From: Verrucomicrobiales bacterium
Lineage (GTDB): Bacteria; Verrucomicrobiota; Verrucomicrobiia; Verrucomicrobiales; V1-33
Direction: 5' to 3'
Length of the DNA stretch: 64,000 bases
Assembly (NCBI GenBank): GCA_028293125.1
Contig: JAQGPJ010000052.1
Span: 62,001-126,000, forward strand
The notes beneath the pieces are model-generated. The model worked only from the letters and a program-made list of their open reading frames with translations. It searched no databases and was not told where the DNA came from. The position numbers and the translations under genes are program-made. Below are positions 55,597 to 64,000 of this stretch, one piece after another; positions within the stretch are counted from its first letter, which is position 1; every line of letters begins with the position of its first letter.

Positions 55597-57171
55597 ATGA
55601 GCAAGGGAGCGGCTGATCGCATCGTCCGGGGCACGGTGGTCACATGGCTGAAATTGGGGGTCACAGTGCTGGCGCAGATCGTCGCCACGCCTGCCTACCT
55701 CTATTACTGGTCGGCGGAGACTTACGGGGCATGGCTGGCAATCGTGACCGCGGTGAATATGCTTCAGATACCTGGCACCAGCTTTCAAACTTATTCCGGT
55801 TATGAGATGATGCGGGAATCGGCGAAGGACCGCACTCAGTTTTCAATTTATCTGCGGTCAGCGGTCCGTTTGGGGGGAGTGTATGGGTTGTTCGAGCTTG
55901 GTGTCGCGTTTATAATCAGCCTCACGATGGTGCCGCTTATTCTGGGCAGGGATGCCAGTCCCGAGCTTATCCGGGATGCCGCACAGGCCTTCTTTTTCAC
56001 AGCCTTGGGTTCCGGTTTGGTGTGGAATTGGGGAGGAATGTGGGTGCGGGGCGCAAGTGCCGTCGGGCATTTTTCAAGATGGGCTTGGTGGGGTGTGCTG
56101 GATGCGCTGGTGAAGGTGGGGGCCCCGTTGCTGGTCCTCCCGCTGGGCTGGGGCATGGGTAAAGTCGCCATTTTCCTTTCCTGCACCTTGATCCTGCTGC
56201 ACCAGATGACGCTTTGGGACATGAGAAAAGTGGTTCGTATCCACATGGATCCGGAAGCGCGTCCAAATTGGATTTTGGCTTGGAACGCGCTTAAGCGTGC
56301 CCAGGTGCTCTCCCTCAAATCCACGCTGGAGATGTTCCGCCGACAGGGAATCAGACTCATTCTGGCACCCATGTTGGGAATGAGGGAACTGGCGGCCTTC
56401 GCCACCATGAGGACGGGAGCCAATGCGGCCCTGCAGGGCTTGGCCACCCTCACATCACCCCTCATGCCGGAATTGATGAGGTTTCTGGCCAAACGGGACC
56501 AAGCCCGCAGCGATGCCGCCATGGCCACCGTGTGGATGGTGGTGGTGGCGGCCATGGCACCCGGTGTCGTGGTGCTGCAGTTGTTTATTGTGGATTTGTT
56601 CCATTGGTGGACGCATGGGAAGGTGCCATTCAATCCGGTACTTTTCGCCATCATTTCTTCCAGTGTGCTGGTGTTTTCCGCCGCCCAGCCGGCCACGTCG
56701 GTAGTGGTGGGCAACAATCTGGTTCGTGCCCAGCTCATGAATTCCGTTTACGCTTCGGGCACACTGATTTCCTTGACATTCCTCCTGGTCCCGCATTTCG
56801 GCATCATGGGTGCCGGCATCGCGCTTCTGTGTTCGGAGCTTGTCTCCACGACGGGATTCAGAATCATAGCCCGAAGATGGCTGGCGGACAAAGGCCTGAG
56901 ATGGCCGTCGAAACTGGCTTGGTTGGCGGCGGCGGGGGTGCTGATCAGCATCGGGGCCACGGTTCTGATCGCCTGCCTGCCCTCCAAAAAATGGATGGTA
57001 TTCGCCGCCTACGTGCCGGCCATCCTTTATGACATCGTCCTTTACTGGAAAAACCTGCCGGGTGTGGCGGTGAATCGGGCGAAGGAACTTTTTGGAAAGC
57101 TGCCAGTCATTGGCTCCATGGCTAATTGCTTAATGGGATTAAAAGCGGCAAAAGCGGGTACGACCCAGTGA
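55597..57171 (+). CDS. Wzx-like polysaccharide flippase
   Basis: 524 residues with 12-14 predicted membrane helices, for example LGVYGLFELGVAF-type N-terminal helices, GKVAIFLSCTLILLHQMTLW, MAPGVVVLQLFIVDLF, FAIISSSVLVFSAAQPATSV and GIMGAGIALLCSEL. The MATE/MOP layout with few charged residues in the membrane fits a lipid-linked oligosaccharide flippase. It sits among acyltransferases and glycosyltransferases, as expected for a Wzx/Wzy pathway. It follows the acyltransferase by 28 bp. Confidence 0.8.
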   Translation: MSKGAADRIVRGTVVTWLKLGVTVLAQIVATPAYLYYWSAETYGAWLAIVTAVNMLQIPGTSFQTYSGYEMMRESAKDRTQFSIYLRSAVRLGGVYGLFELGVAFIISLTMVPLILGRDASPELIRDAAQAFFFTALGSGLVWNWGGMWVRGASAVGHFSRWAWWGVLDALVKVGAPLLVLPLGWGMGKVAIFLSCTLILLHQMTLWDMRKVVRIHMDPEARPNWILAWNALKRAQVLSLKSTLEMFRRQGIRLILAPMLGMRELAAFATMRTGANAALQGLATLTSPLMPELMRFLAKRDQARSDAAMATVWMVVVAAMAPGVVVLQLFIVDLFHWWTHGKVPFNPVLFAIISSSVLVFSAAQPATSVVVGNNLVRAQLMNSVYASGTLISLTFLLVPHFGIMGAGIALLCSELVSTTGFRIIARRWLADKGLRWPSKLAWLAAAGVLISIGATVLIACLPSKKWMVFAAYVPAILYDIVLYWKNLPGVAVNRAKELFGKLPVIGSMANCLMGLKAAKAGTTQ

Positions 57172-57322
57172 GGGTAAGAAAACGTTTGCACATTTTATTG
57201 TTATAAAAATCGCTTGAGGATTTGAAGCGGCGCGGGTTTATTGCAATTTACAGCCCGTTAAGCCACTCGGAATTGCACGTCATATTCATTCGGTTCTGCT
57301 TTAGATAAATTAGATTAAGTGT

Positions 57323-58372
57323 ATGATTCCCGCCAATATGCCTAGTGCCTCCGTCAATCTAGCCAAGCGGGATCATTACCTAGAGCTTGATGGTCTGCGG
57401 GGGGTGCTCGCGTTTATGGTCATGGGATACCACTTCGGGGTCAACACACTTGTCAGCCAAATGACCCATGGTCTGGTGGGTAAAGGATATTGGGCCTTTT
57501 GCGTGGATGTCTTTTTTATTCTGAGCGGCTTCGTGTTGGCGGTTTCCTACTTTGAAAAGAGGTTGCCCTCCTCGCTGTATTTCAAAAAGCGGGTCGCCAG
57601 ACTGTATCCTCTGCACATTTTTGCAATGGCCATTGCCTTGTGGTTTCAGGTGATGAGCGGTGCCCATTTCAGTTGGCAGAAGATTGGCCTGAATTTACTG
57701 TTTGTCCAAAGCCTCTTTGGTGTTGACTCCATTAATACTCCCGCTTGGAGCGCCTCATTGGAGATGTATGTGCCTTTTTTGTGCCTAATCTCTTATCCAT
57801 TTATTAAACGCTTGGGAAAAACCGGGATCTGGGGTGTTTTCTCCGTGTTCCTCGCGGCGGGCATATGGTTGACGCTACTTTCCGTGATGAAGCAGGACGG
57901 CTTGAAAATAGCGAGATCCGCTGTGGGTCTTTTCAGCGGAGTGCTCCTTTACCGCATTTATGACAGTCATTTCCGGCACTCCGTGATGCCTGAGAGGAGA
58001 CGGCAAATGGTGTTTTACACGCTGCTTATCGGACTTCTGGCACTTCTGGGGCTTGCGGATAAATGGCTGGGATTTGCGGTCATGCTTTATCCGGTGACCT
58101 GTCTGCTCATCACGCTTGGAACGCAGACCAGATCCTTGCTCTCCACCACGCCGCTTCAATGGCTTGGCCGGTGGTCCTACTCGATTTATATGCTTCACAA
58201 GCCGGTGATGTGGGGTTTCATCGTGATTTACGGCAACCGACTGGATGGCAGTATCCCGATCAAAATGAGCATCATTATCATAACGCTTCTGCTTTCAGCG
58301 GTCACGTATGAATTCATTGAGAAGCGGGGTGGAAAAAAGATCAATCAGCTCCTGGGCTCAGCCCGCGGCTGA
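57323..58372 (+). CDS. Acyltransferase 3 family membrane protein
   Basis: 349 residues with about ten membrane helices. The N-terminal signature YLELDGLRGVLAFMVMGYHF holds the conserved Arg and His; VFFILSGFVLAVSYFEKRLP and RVARLYPLHIFAM are the other family blocks. It probably transfers an acyl group (often acetyl) to a sugar of the repeat unit. It is intact, unlike the other acyltransferase of the cluster. The 151-bp gap before it is AT-rich with no gene. Confidence 0.87.
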   Translation: MIPANMPSASVNLAKRDHYLELDGLRGVLAFMVMGYHFGVNTLVSQMTHGLVGKGYWAFCVDVFFILSGFVLAVSYFEKRLPSSLYFKKRVARLYPLHIFAMAIALWFQVMSGAHFSWQKIGLNLLFVQSLFGVDSINTPAWSASLEMYVPFLCLISYPFIKRLGKTGIWGVFSVFLAAGIWLTLLSVMKQDGLKIARSAVGLFSGVLLYRIYDSHFRHSVMPERRRQMVFYTLLIGLLALLGLADKWLGFAVMLYPVTCLLITLGTQTRSLLSTTPLQWLGRWSYSIYMLHKPVMWGFIVIYGNRLDGSIPIKMSIIIITLLLSAVTYEFIEKRGGKKINQLLGSARG

Positions 58373-58424
58373 TCCGTGGTCGATGGGCTGATGAAAATTG
58401 GCCTAAATTCAAAATATATTCTTG

Positions 58425-59567
58425 ATGAAGATCACGGTTTCAGTCGCAGGCAAGTTCCACGCTTTTTATCTGGCTTCCCAGCTTCAAAAAAGAAGACATC
58501 TGCACCGGCTGATCACGACCTATCCTAAATTCGAGGTTGCCAAGTACGGCATCGATAAAAACAAAATCACCTCTTTTTGGTATCTGGAGGCTTTTGCCCG
58601 GACCTCCCACGCCCTGCGGCTGCCGCGTCATTTTGGCAATGTGGCCAAAAAGAAGGGATTTTTGGGCCTGTCGGCCGCTCTGCTCCCACGGGACACAGAC
58701 TTGTTCGTCGGCTGGTCCGGGGGGGCGCTCAAGGGCATTCGGCGAGCCAAAAGCCTTGGCGTCAAATCGTTGGTGGTGAGGGGTTCGACACATATCCTTC
58801 ACCAGCGGGATGTGCTCAAAAGTGAATATGAAAAATTGGGGCTGCGCCCCCAACTTCCCCCTCAGAGCGCCATTGATATAGAGCAGGCGGAGTATGGGGA
58901 GGCGGATTATATCTACAATCAAACTGATTTCGTCAAGAAGACCTTCGTGGAGAATGGCGTTTCTGCGGAGAAAATCGTAGTGACCCCGACAGGGGTGAAC
59001 CTGCAGCACTTTTTTCCGGTCCCCAAGGAGGACGGCAAATTCCGCATCATTTACTGTGGAGGACTCAGTGTCCGGAAAGGTGTCCATTATCTGCTGCAGG
59101 CCTACCGTGAACTGAAACTCCCCAATTCCGAACTGTGGCTGATCGGCGGGGAGACGGCGGACACTCCTTTCATCCTGAACAGCTATTCTTCCCCCGGGGT
59201 GATCTGCAAAGGCGTGCATCCGGAGCGGGACCTGCACAAGCTGTACTCGCAGGGTTCAATTTTCTGCTGTCCATCCCTGGAGGAGGGGTTGGCCATGGTG
59301 CAGGCGCAGGCCATGGCGTGCGGCCTGCCGTTGATCTGCACGGACGCTTCAGGAGGAGGTGAGTTTTTGAAAAACGGGGGAGGCGGTATTTGTATTCCCG
59401 CAGGCTCCACAGAGGCGATCAAAAACGCGATTCTGCAGCTTTATGAAGATTCAAAGCTTCGGGGAGAAATGGGGAAAGCCGCCCAAGAAACAATTTCTGA
59501 TGGATTCACCTGGGACCATTACGGAGATCGTATATGCGCCATTTATAAAAAGATTTTGGCTGAATAA
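58425..59567 (+). CDS. GT4 family glycosyltransferase
   Basis: 380 residues in a GT-B fold. N-terminal KITVSVAGKFHAFYLASQL, then the C-terminal nucleotide-sugar domain with FRIIYCGGLSVRKGVHYLLQ, SELWLIGGETADTPF, LHKLYSQGSIFCCPSLEEGL and the EX7E-like EEGLAMVQAQAMACGLP. Retaining transferase of the polysaccharide cluster; donor and acceptor unknown. ATG 58425 is used; a TTG precedes it by one codon. Confidence 0.88.
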   Translation: MKITVSVAGKFHAFYLASQLQKRRHLHRLITTYPKFEVAKYGIDKNKITSFWYLEAFARTSHALRLPRHFGNVAKKKGFLGLSAALLPRDTDLFVGWSGGALKGIRRAKSLGVKSLVVRGSTHILHQRDVLKSEYEKLGLRPQLPPQSAIDIEQAEYGEADYIYNQTDFVKKTFVENGVSAEKIVVTPTGVNLQHFFPVPKEDGKFRIIYCGGLSVRKGVHYLLQAYRELKLPNSELWLIGGETADTPFILNSYSSPGVICKGVHPERDLHKLYSQGSIFCCPSLEEGLAMVQAQAMACGLPLICTDASGGGEFLKNGGGGICIPAGSTEAIKNAILQLYEDSKLRGEMGKAAQETISDGFTWDHYGDRICAIYKKILAE

Positions 59568-59629
59568 AATTCAATCATATTTCTGCCGGAAATGGTGTAA
59601 TTCCATCTTCCGGATAGCCTCCAAACCAC

Positions 59630-61312
59630 ATGCATCCTCGAAGTAACGTATTGCCTGTGTCGGATTCTTTGCTGGAGAGCGATCCGTGGCGTTATGCCCG
59701 GAGAGTGGTCGGCATCACAACGGCGGTGGCGGTAATGATCCAGTTGTGCCTTTCGGCGGACATCCTAATGTTTGAATGCTTAGGGCTCTGTATAGTCGGT
59801 ACTTTTTTGTTTGCTTGGCAATTCCAGCGGGATAAATTTCGAAAAGGTCCTTTTTCCATGCTGATGCTCTTGGGATTTGGATCCACCTATTTTTACCTGC
59901 CACTCATTTTTACCACTTTTGAGTTTAGCCCGGTCTATAATAAACTGGTGGTGCCAGTGGAAGACTTTACAGCAGCGTTAGCCGTTTATGTGTGTCTGAT
60001 TCTGATGCAACGATTATGTGCTGGATTTTCACCTATTCTCAGTCTGCGTAGAGGAATCAGTTCCAAAGTACTAAAGCCTTTAGGCTTTTTCTCCACTCCT
60101 TCGGAGCTTCAATTGTGGGGAATGGGAATGGTGGGAGTGATCGGTTTTCTGGTGGGACATAGCAGCACACACGAAGCGGATTCAGAGACACTTGAGAAAT
60201 TCTTTCAGTCTTTCCGGATTTTTACTTTTGCACCATTTTTGCTTCTGGTTCCTCAAATGATCGGGGGAACCAATAAGATCAAAAAAAGTGCAACCGCGCT
60301 GATTATTTTCACCGTCGTTTTGTTTTGCCTTGCCATGTCCACAGGGTCGCGGGGCTACACGGTCGTAGGATTGGTGACGGCGGTATGCTCCTACTGGCTG
60401 GGAGTATGGTCAGGTGTGATCCGCGCTAATCGTTTCAAATTCAGGCACCTTCTGCTGGTCAGCATCGGATTGTATTTGATTACTGGCCCTTTGGGGGATG
60501 CCTTTACAGCTGCAAATGCCGGCAGTACGGGCAAGGGGAGGGATCGCAGTATTGGCGAAGCGTTTTCGGATTTTGTGGAAGCGTTTTCCAGCGAGGAAAT
60601 CTTGGAGAATTACAAAAATGTTTCAGCAAAAGTGGCTGCGCAGGAGGGGGCATGGATTGAGACTTACGTCGAAAATGAATTCCTGCGCCGGTTTGCCAAT
60701 CTGAGTTTTATGGACAATACTTTCAGTATTGCTTTATCCATTGACGACAATTCCCGTGACAAATTGCGCAAAATAGAAACGTTGAGAGCGTGGTCAATTT
60801 TGCCAAATCCCGTGATTCAATTCTTTGGTATTGAAGTTGATAAAAAGGAAGATTTTAAAGGTTCCATGGGGGATATTTTTTACAATGAAACTTTAGGTCA
60901 GGATGCAGGTTTGGGAAGTTATAAAACTGGAAATTTGATTTCCTCCGCTTACAATTTATTTGGTTTGGCCTTTCCAGTGATGATCGCTTTGCTTGCTGGA
61001 GGGTTGTTTATTCAAATGGATTGCTTGGTTATAGGGGGGGGGGCACAGCCAGGCGATGTGAACGACAGGGAAGAGGGATTGAAATTCTCCCCCTTGGGAC
61101 TTCTGCAGTCCTATGCCATTTTTTCTATTCTCTCGTCCACCACTTCAGTGGAATCATATTCCGGTCTGTTGTCGGTGCTGGCTCGGAATTATCTGCAATG
61201 GATTATTCTTTATCTAATTATTTTTTGGGCGACCAGTTTCATTTTTGGAGTCCGAAAGGCATCCTCCAAAAGTGGAGTGTTGCCAGTTGCTCGAGGACCT
61301 ATGGGGGTGTAG
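59630..61312 (+). CDS. Wzy-like O-antigen/exopolysaccharide polymerase
   Basis: 560 residues, about 11-12 membrane helices (for example FRKGPFSMLMLLGFGSTYFY, ALIIFTVVLFCLAMSTGSRG, YLQWIILYLIIFWATSFIF) and one long soluble loop (about 310-420). This layout and the SRG motif at the end of a helix fit Wzy/O-antigen ligase-type polymerases, which share almost no sequence. The gene is clearly AT-richer than its surroundings. A G10 run at 61034-61043 codes for three glycines; loss or gain of one G would remove the last 95 residues including membrane helices. Confidence 0.75.
   Translation: MHPRSNVLPVSDSLLESDPWRYARRVVGITTAVAVMIQLCLSADILMFECLGLCIVGTFLFAWQFQRDKFRKGPFSMLMLLGFGSTYFYLPLIFTTFEFSPVYNKLVVPVEDFTAALAVYVCLILMQRLCAGFSPILSLRRGISSKVLKPLGFFSTPSELQLWGMGMVGVIGFLVGHSSTHEADSETLEKFFQSFRIFTFAPFLLLVPQMIGGTNKIKKSATALIIFTVVLFCLAMSTGSRGYTVVGLVTAVCSYWLGVWSGVIRANRFKFRHLLLVSIGLYLITGPLGDAFTAANAGSTGKGRDRSIGEAFSDFVEAFSSEEILENYKNVSAKVAAQEGAWIETYVENEFLRRFANLSFMDNTFSIALSIDDNSRDKLRKIETLRAWSILPNPVIQFFGIEVDKKEDFKGSMGDIFYNETLGQDAGLGSYKTGNLISSAYNLFGLAFPVMIALLAGGLFIQMDCLVIGGGAQPGDVNDREEGLKFSPLGLLQSYAIFSILSSTTSVESYSGLLSVLARNYLQWIILYLIIFWATSFIFGVRKASSKSGVLPVARGPMGV
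61034..61043 (+). repeat. G10 homopolymer in the polymerase gene
   Basis: Ten consecutive G within coding sequence (...ATA GGG GGG GGG GCA...). In the present state the frame is open through to the end of the gene. Such tracts are the classic slippage sites of phase-variable surface polysaccharide genes. Confidence 0.85.
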
Positions 61313-61447
61313 TACTTTGCTGCGCGAATCCATCATCTTGAATCGGATCAATTTTGCCGATTTTTAAAAAGAAATATATAATCCACTTTTGTTTAAAAAC
61401 AAAGTTTTAGATCTTTTTGATAACGACGATGCGCTAAATTATTTTAT

Positions 61448-62527
61448 ATGAGAGTTCTTTATTTGGGGGATGTTAAATCCACCAGCACCTCCCTGCATCG
61501 GGCGCAGGCGCTTCAGCGCATTGGGCACACGGTGGTGCAGCATGATCCAGGAACCATTGTCCAGCAGAGCTTCCGCAACCCTTTGCTCGGACATTTCCAT
61601 TATCGGACCGGGTTCCGGCTGGTGGTTTCGAAGGTTGAGCAATGGCTCGCAAAGACCGTTCTGCCGAAGTCAGGAGCCGGAGTGGATGCGGTCTGGGTCA
61701 ACAGCGGCCAGTTTTTTTCACCTGCCGCAGTGCGGGTGCTGAAGGGACTGAAGGTCCCTGTCATTCTTTATAACAATGACGATCCCACGGGAGGCCGTGA
61801 TCCGGGCTGCTGGCATCAATTACTGAAGGCGCTGCCCGAATATGATCTTTGTGTTTCCTTGAGACATTCCACGGTCAGGGAAATGGCGGCCCAAGGAGCG
61901 CCACGCGCTCTCCGAGTCTGGATGAGTTATGACGAGGTGCTGCATAGTCCTCCTGGATCCGGCGAGAAGCTGGATGGGATTTTCCAAGCGGATGTTGTCT
62001 TTGTGGGGACTTGGATGCGGCATGAAAACCGGCATGTTTTTCTCCGTCACTTGGTGGATGCGGGGGTGAAGGTGCGAATCTGGGGCGACCGCTGGAACAA
62101 ATGCGGAGACACAGCCTTGGTGGCGGAATGCTGGACAGGTAAAAGAGCCTCCGGTCGGGATTATGTGTATGCGGTTGCCGGCGCCAAGGCGGCTCTCGGG
62201 CTTCTTTCCAAGGGCAACCGGGACCTGCACACCCGGCGCTCCGTTGAGATTCCCTTTGCCGGTGGCGTGTTTTGTGCTGAACGGACCTCCGAGCATGGCC
62301 TGATGTACAAGGAGAACGAGGAGGCTGTTTTCTGGTCCACGGCGGAGGAGTGTGCAGAAAAATGTTTGGAATTGGTTGCGGACTCCGCAAAACGGGAATC
62401 AATCCGGTTGGCAGGAATGGCGCGTGTCAGGGCCATGCACCTGGGCAATGAGGATGTCTGCCGGGCGGTTCTGGCTGAGGCTTTCAACCCGTCCCGCCCT
62501 AAAATTGGGGAGATTTCACCTGCCTGA
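61448..62527 (+). CDS. CgeB-like glycosyltransferase
   Basis: 359 residues. The N-terminal half (MRVLYLGDVKSTSTSLHRAQ, VPVILYNNDDPTGGRDPGCW) and the C-terminal half with VVFVGTWMRHENRHVFLRHL, VKVRIWGDRWNKC and HTRRSVEIPFAGGVFCAERT followed by FWSTAEECAEKC match the CgeB/DUF3880 plus 'glycosyl transferases group 1' arrangement of GT-B enzymes. GC content returns to the window average here. Donor unknown. The 135-bp upstream gap is very AT-rich and has no gene. Confidence 0.83.
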   Translation: MRVLYLGDVKSTSTSLHRAQALQRIGHTVVQHDPGTIVQQSFRNPLLGHFHYRTGFRLVVSKVEQWLAKTVLPKSGAGVDAVWVNSGQFFSPAAVRVLKGLKVPVILYNNDDPTGGRDPGCWHQLLKALPEYDLCVSLRHSTVREMAAQGAPRALRVWMSYDEVLHSPPGSGEKLDGIFQADVVFVGTWMRHENRHVFLRHLVDAGVKVRIWGDRWNKCGDTALVAECWTGKRASGRDYVYAVAGAKAALGLLSKGNRDLHTRRSVEIPFAGGVFCAERTSEHGLMYKENEEAVFWSTAEECAEKCLELVADSAKRESIRLAGMARVRAMHLGNEDVCRAVLAEAFNPSRPKIGEISPA

Positions 62528-62571
62528 TTTGGGAAATTTGGCTATTGCAAATTTGGCTATTAATTTATTTG

Positions 62572-63180
62572 ATGTCAGACTCAAAATCACCTTTTGAAAT
62601 TATTTTCAGTTACCCCGTCGTCCTGTTCGATTATGACCGGACCATTATGTCGCTGGCCATTGACTGGCCGGCAGCCCGCGAGAGCTGCCGGGCGTGGCTG
62701 ACGGAGAAATTTCCCGGATTTGCAACCGGGACAACGGAGCGTATGGATGAAATGGAGGCGGCGGCAATTGGCCAGTTTCCGGACCGTGCCCACGATATTT
62801 TTGAGTTCCGCAGACAACTGGAGGGCTCCGAGATGGAGGAGCATACCCCTCAGCCCGAGGTCATCAGTCTGGTCAGGGATCTGGCCGCGCCCAAGGACGC
62901 GCGGAGGCTTTTCATCATCAGCAACAATCTGCACGCCACTGTGAAAACCGGTCTGCGGGCGCTTGGTTTAGCCGGTCATTTTGAGGCAATTTTAGGGATC
63001 GACGATGTGGGGCTTCCAAAACCCTCCATAAAAGCCGCGCACCTGCTGCATGAGCAGTATGGAGTCGATCTTCAAAAATCCATTCTTGTGGGGGACAGTC
63101 CCTCTACTGACGGCGAATTCTGCCGGCTGGCGGGAATCCCCTACTTCAACATTCAACCGTTCACCACACACTGCCGATGA
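62572..63180 (+). CDS. HAD superfamily phosphatase
   Basis: 202 residues. HAD motif I is LFDYDRTIMSLAI (the nucleophile Asp followed by Tyr and Asp), motif II IISNNL, motif III Lys in LPKPSIKAA and motif IV VGDSPSTDGEF. It is a cytoplasmic small-molecule phosphatase. The stop overlaps the start of the aldolase gene by four bases (ATGA), so the two act together, probably in making an unusual sugar or acid for the polysaccharide. ATG 62572 is chosen to place motif I near the N-terminus. Confidence 0.88.
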   Translation: MSDSKSPFEIIFSYPVVLFDYDRTIMSLAIDWPAARESCRAWLTEKFPGFATGTTERMDEMEAAAIGQFPDRAHDIFEFRRQLEGSEMEEHTPQPEVISLVRDLAAPKDARRLFIISNNLHATVKTGLRALGLAGHFEAILGIDDVGLPKPSIKAAHLLHEQYGVDLQKSILVGDSPSTDGEFCRLAGIPYFNIQPFTTHCR

Positions 63181-64000
63181 AAAACACAACCCCCAAGCTG
63201 CTGGATTGCACCATCCGGGACGGCGGCTACCTTAATGACTGGGATTTCACCCTTCCGTTTGTTTACCGCCTGCTGCGGGTGCTGGATGAATCCGGTTTCG
63301 ATTTTGCGGAAGTGGGTTTCTGGAACCCCAAAGACGCCGGCACCCTTTGGAAGCATTGTGATATTGAAACGCTCAAGGCGCTGGATGCCGGATCGTTGAG
63401 GATCAAACTCGTCCTGCTGCTTGATTATGGCACCTGTTGCGTGGACGAGGTGCCTGCCGAGCTTGCGGAATACGTCAGCCTGATCCGGGTCACCGCCCAT
63501 AAAAAGACCCTCACCCAAGCCGCCGACTTCGCTTTCGCCCTGCGTCAGAAGGGGTTTTCGGTGACCGTCAACGCCATGGGCATCACCTCCTATTCCAAGG
63601 CGGATCTGGTCCATTTGGCGACGGAGGCACACCGGGCCCAGGGCCGCTGCGATTATTTCTATCTTGCGGACAGTTTTGGTGCCCTGACTCCGGAGGAGAC
63701 CGCGCGCGTCTTCCACCTCCTCTCCACCGTGTCGGAGGTGCCGCTGGGATTTCACCCTCACAACAATCTGGAACTGGCCGTAGCCAATACCCTGACCGCT
63801 GTTGAGTCCGGTGCCTCCATCATTGACTCCTCCCTGCTGGGCATTGGCCGCGGTGGTGGAAACCTGCGCTCCGAGGTCATCGCCGCCATTCTGGCGCGGA
63901 AGGACCGTTCGAAAGTCAACCCCCTTCCACTGCTCAGCTTTGCGGACGCCACCTTTGACCGTATCGGTGCCAGGCTCGGCCTCTCCTACGACCTGGAGCA
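63177..64000 (+). CDS. DRE-TIM aldolase family protein (3' end outside window)
   Basis: 274 codons are visible before the window ends. The start MKNTTPKLLDCTIRDGGYLN has the DxTxRDGG metal/base motif of the DRE-TIM metallolyases (4-hydroxy-2-oxovalerate aldolase, HMG-CoA lyase, isopropylmalate synthase); LGFHPHNNLELAVANTL holds the HxH metal ligands and LLGIGRGGGNLRSE the glycine loop. In O-antigen clusters such enzymes pair with HAD phosphatases to build keto-acid sugars. It overlaps the HAD stop by four bases. The exact reaction is unknown. Confidence 0.88.
   Translation, partial: MKNTTPKLLDCTIRDGGYLNDWDFTLPFVYRLLRVLDESGFDFAEVGFWNPKDAGTLWKHCDIETLKALDAGSLRIKLVLLLDYGTCCVDEVPAELAEYVSLIRVTAHKKTLTQAADFAFALRQKGFSVTVNAMGITSYSKADLVHLATEAHRAQGRCDYFYLADSFGALTPEETARVFHLLSTVSEVPLGFHPHNNLELAVANTLTAVESGASIIDSSLLGIGRGGGNLRSEVIAAILARKDRSKVNPLPLLSFADATFDRIGARLGLSYDLE

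Overview
The window is GC-rich chromosomal DNA from a Gram-negative bacterium, most likely a member of the Verrucomicrobiota. Three things point there: two secreted proteins ending in PEP-CTERM sorting signals, an ExbB proton channel fused to DUF2341 and LamG domains, and a large secreted LamG/calcium-repeat protein whose C-terminal module is typical of that phylum. The assignment rests on gene content alone; there is no rRNA in the window.

Layout. 1-12 kb is mostly housekeeping: the end of a TatD hydrolase, ispH behind a small membrane-protein/winged-helix regulator operon, a secreted Lys/Ala-rich protein, a rhodanese plus SufE, a sugar-1-phosphate nucleotidyltransferase, a GT4 glycosyltransferase paired with the periplasmic glucan protein OpgG, mobA, miaA and an RRM protein. 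12.4-18.1 kb carries enolase, a possible 34-codon ORF, an FtsB/DivIC-like protein, a secreted VCBS/FG-GAP protein and a three-part HTH/metallo-beta-lactamase/hydroxyacid-dehydrogenase fusion. 18.6-22.7 kb is one giant secreted LamG protein. 22.9-32.8 kb has an EI24 membrane protein, the urease structural genes ureABC, a Fur-family regulator, a CE1-type esterase, a TatD-like hydrolase, a polysaccharide deacetylase, an SRPBCC protein, two tandem tRNA-Gln genes and rlmH.

33.0-41.5 kb is a tight seven-gene minus-strand operon: TpsB/Omp85-type outer-membrane protein, DUF2341-LamG-ExbB, ExbD, TonB, porin, periplasmic coiled-coil protein and parvulin. It looks like a self-contained energised envelope machine without an obvious TonB-dependent receptor or TpsA substrate, and is the best candidate for an undescribed system. 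It is followed by a PAS protein with a degenerate, ATPase-less kinase core, a PEP-CTERM metalloprotease, and an apparent phosphate-regulated operon (DUF protein, alkaline phosphatase, PEP-CTERM protein) preceded by two Pho-box-like direct repeats.

After a 1.1-kb AT-rich gap holding two copies of a palindromic operator, 48.4 kb to the window end is a plus-strand capsule/exopolysaccharide cluster. It makes UDP-GlcA, UDP-xylose, UDP-GalA and GDP-L-fucose, then carries two acyltransferases (one with a one-base frameshift), a Wzx-like flippase, two glycosyltransferases, a Wzy-like polymerase with a G10 tract, and an overlapping HAD phosphatase/DRE-TIM aldolase pair that runs off the end. The glycosyltransferase/polymerase part is visibly more AT-rich than the rest, which suggests a transferred, variable module.
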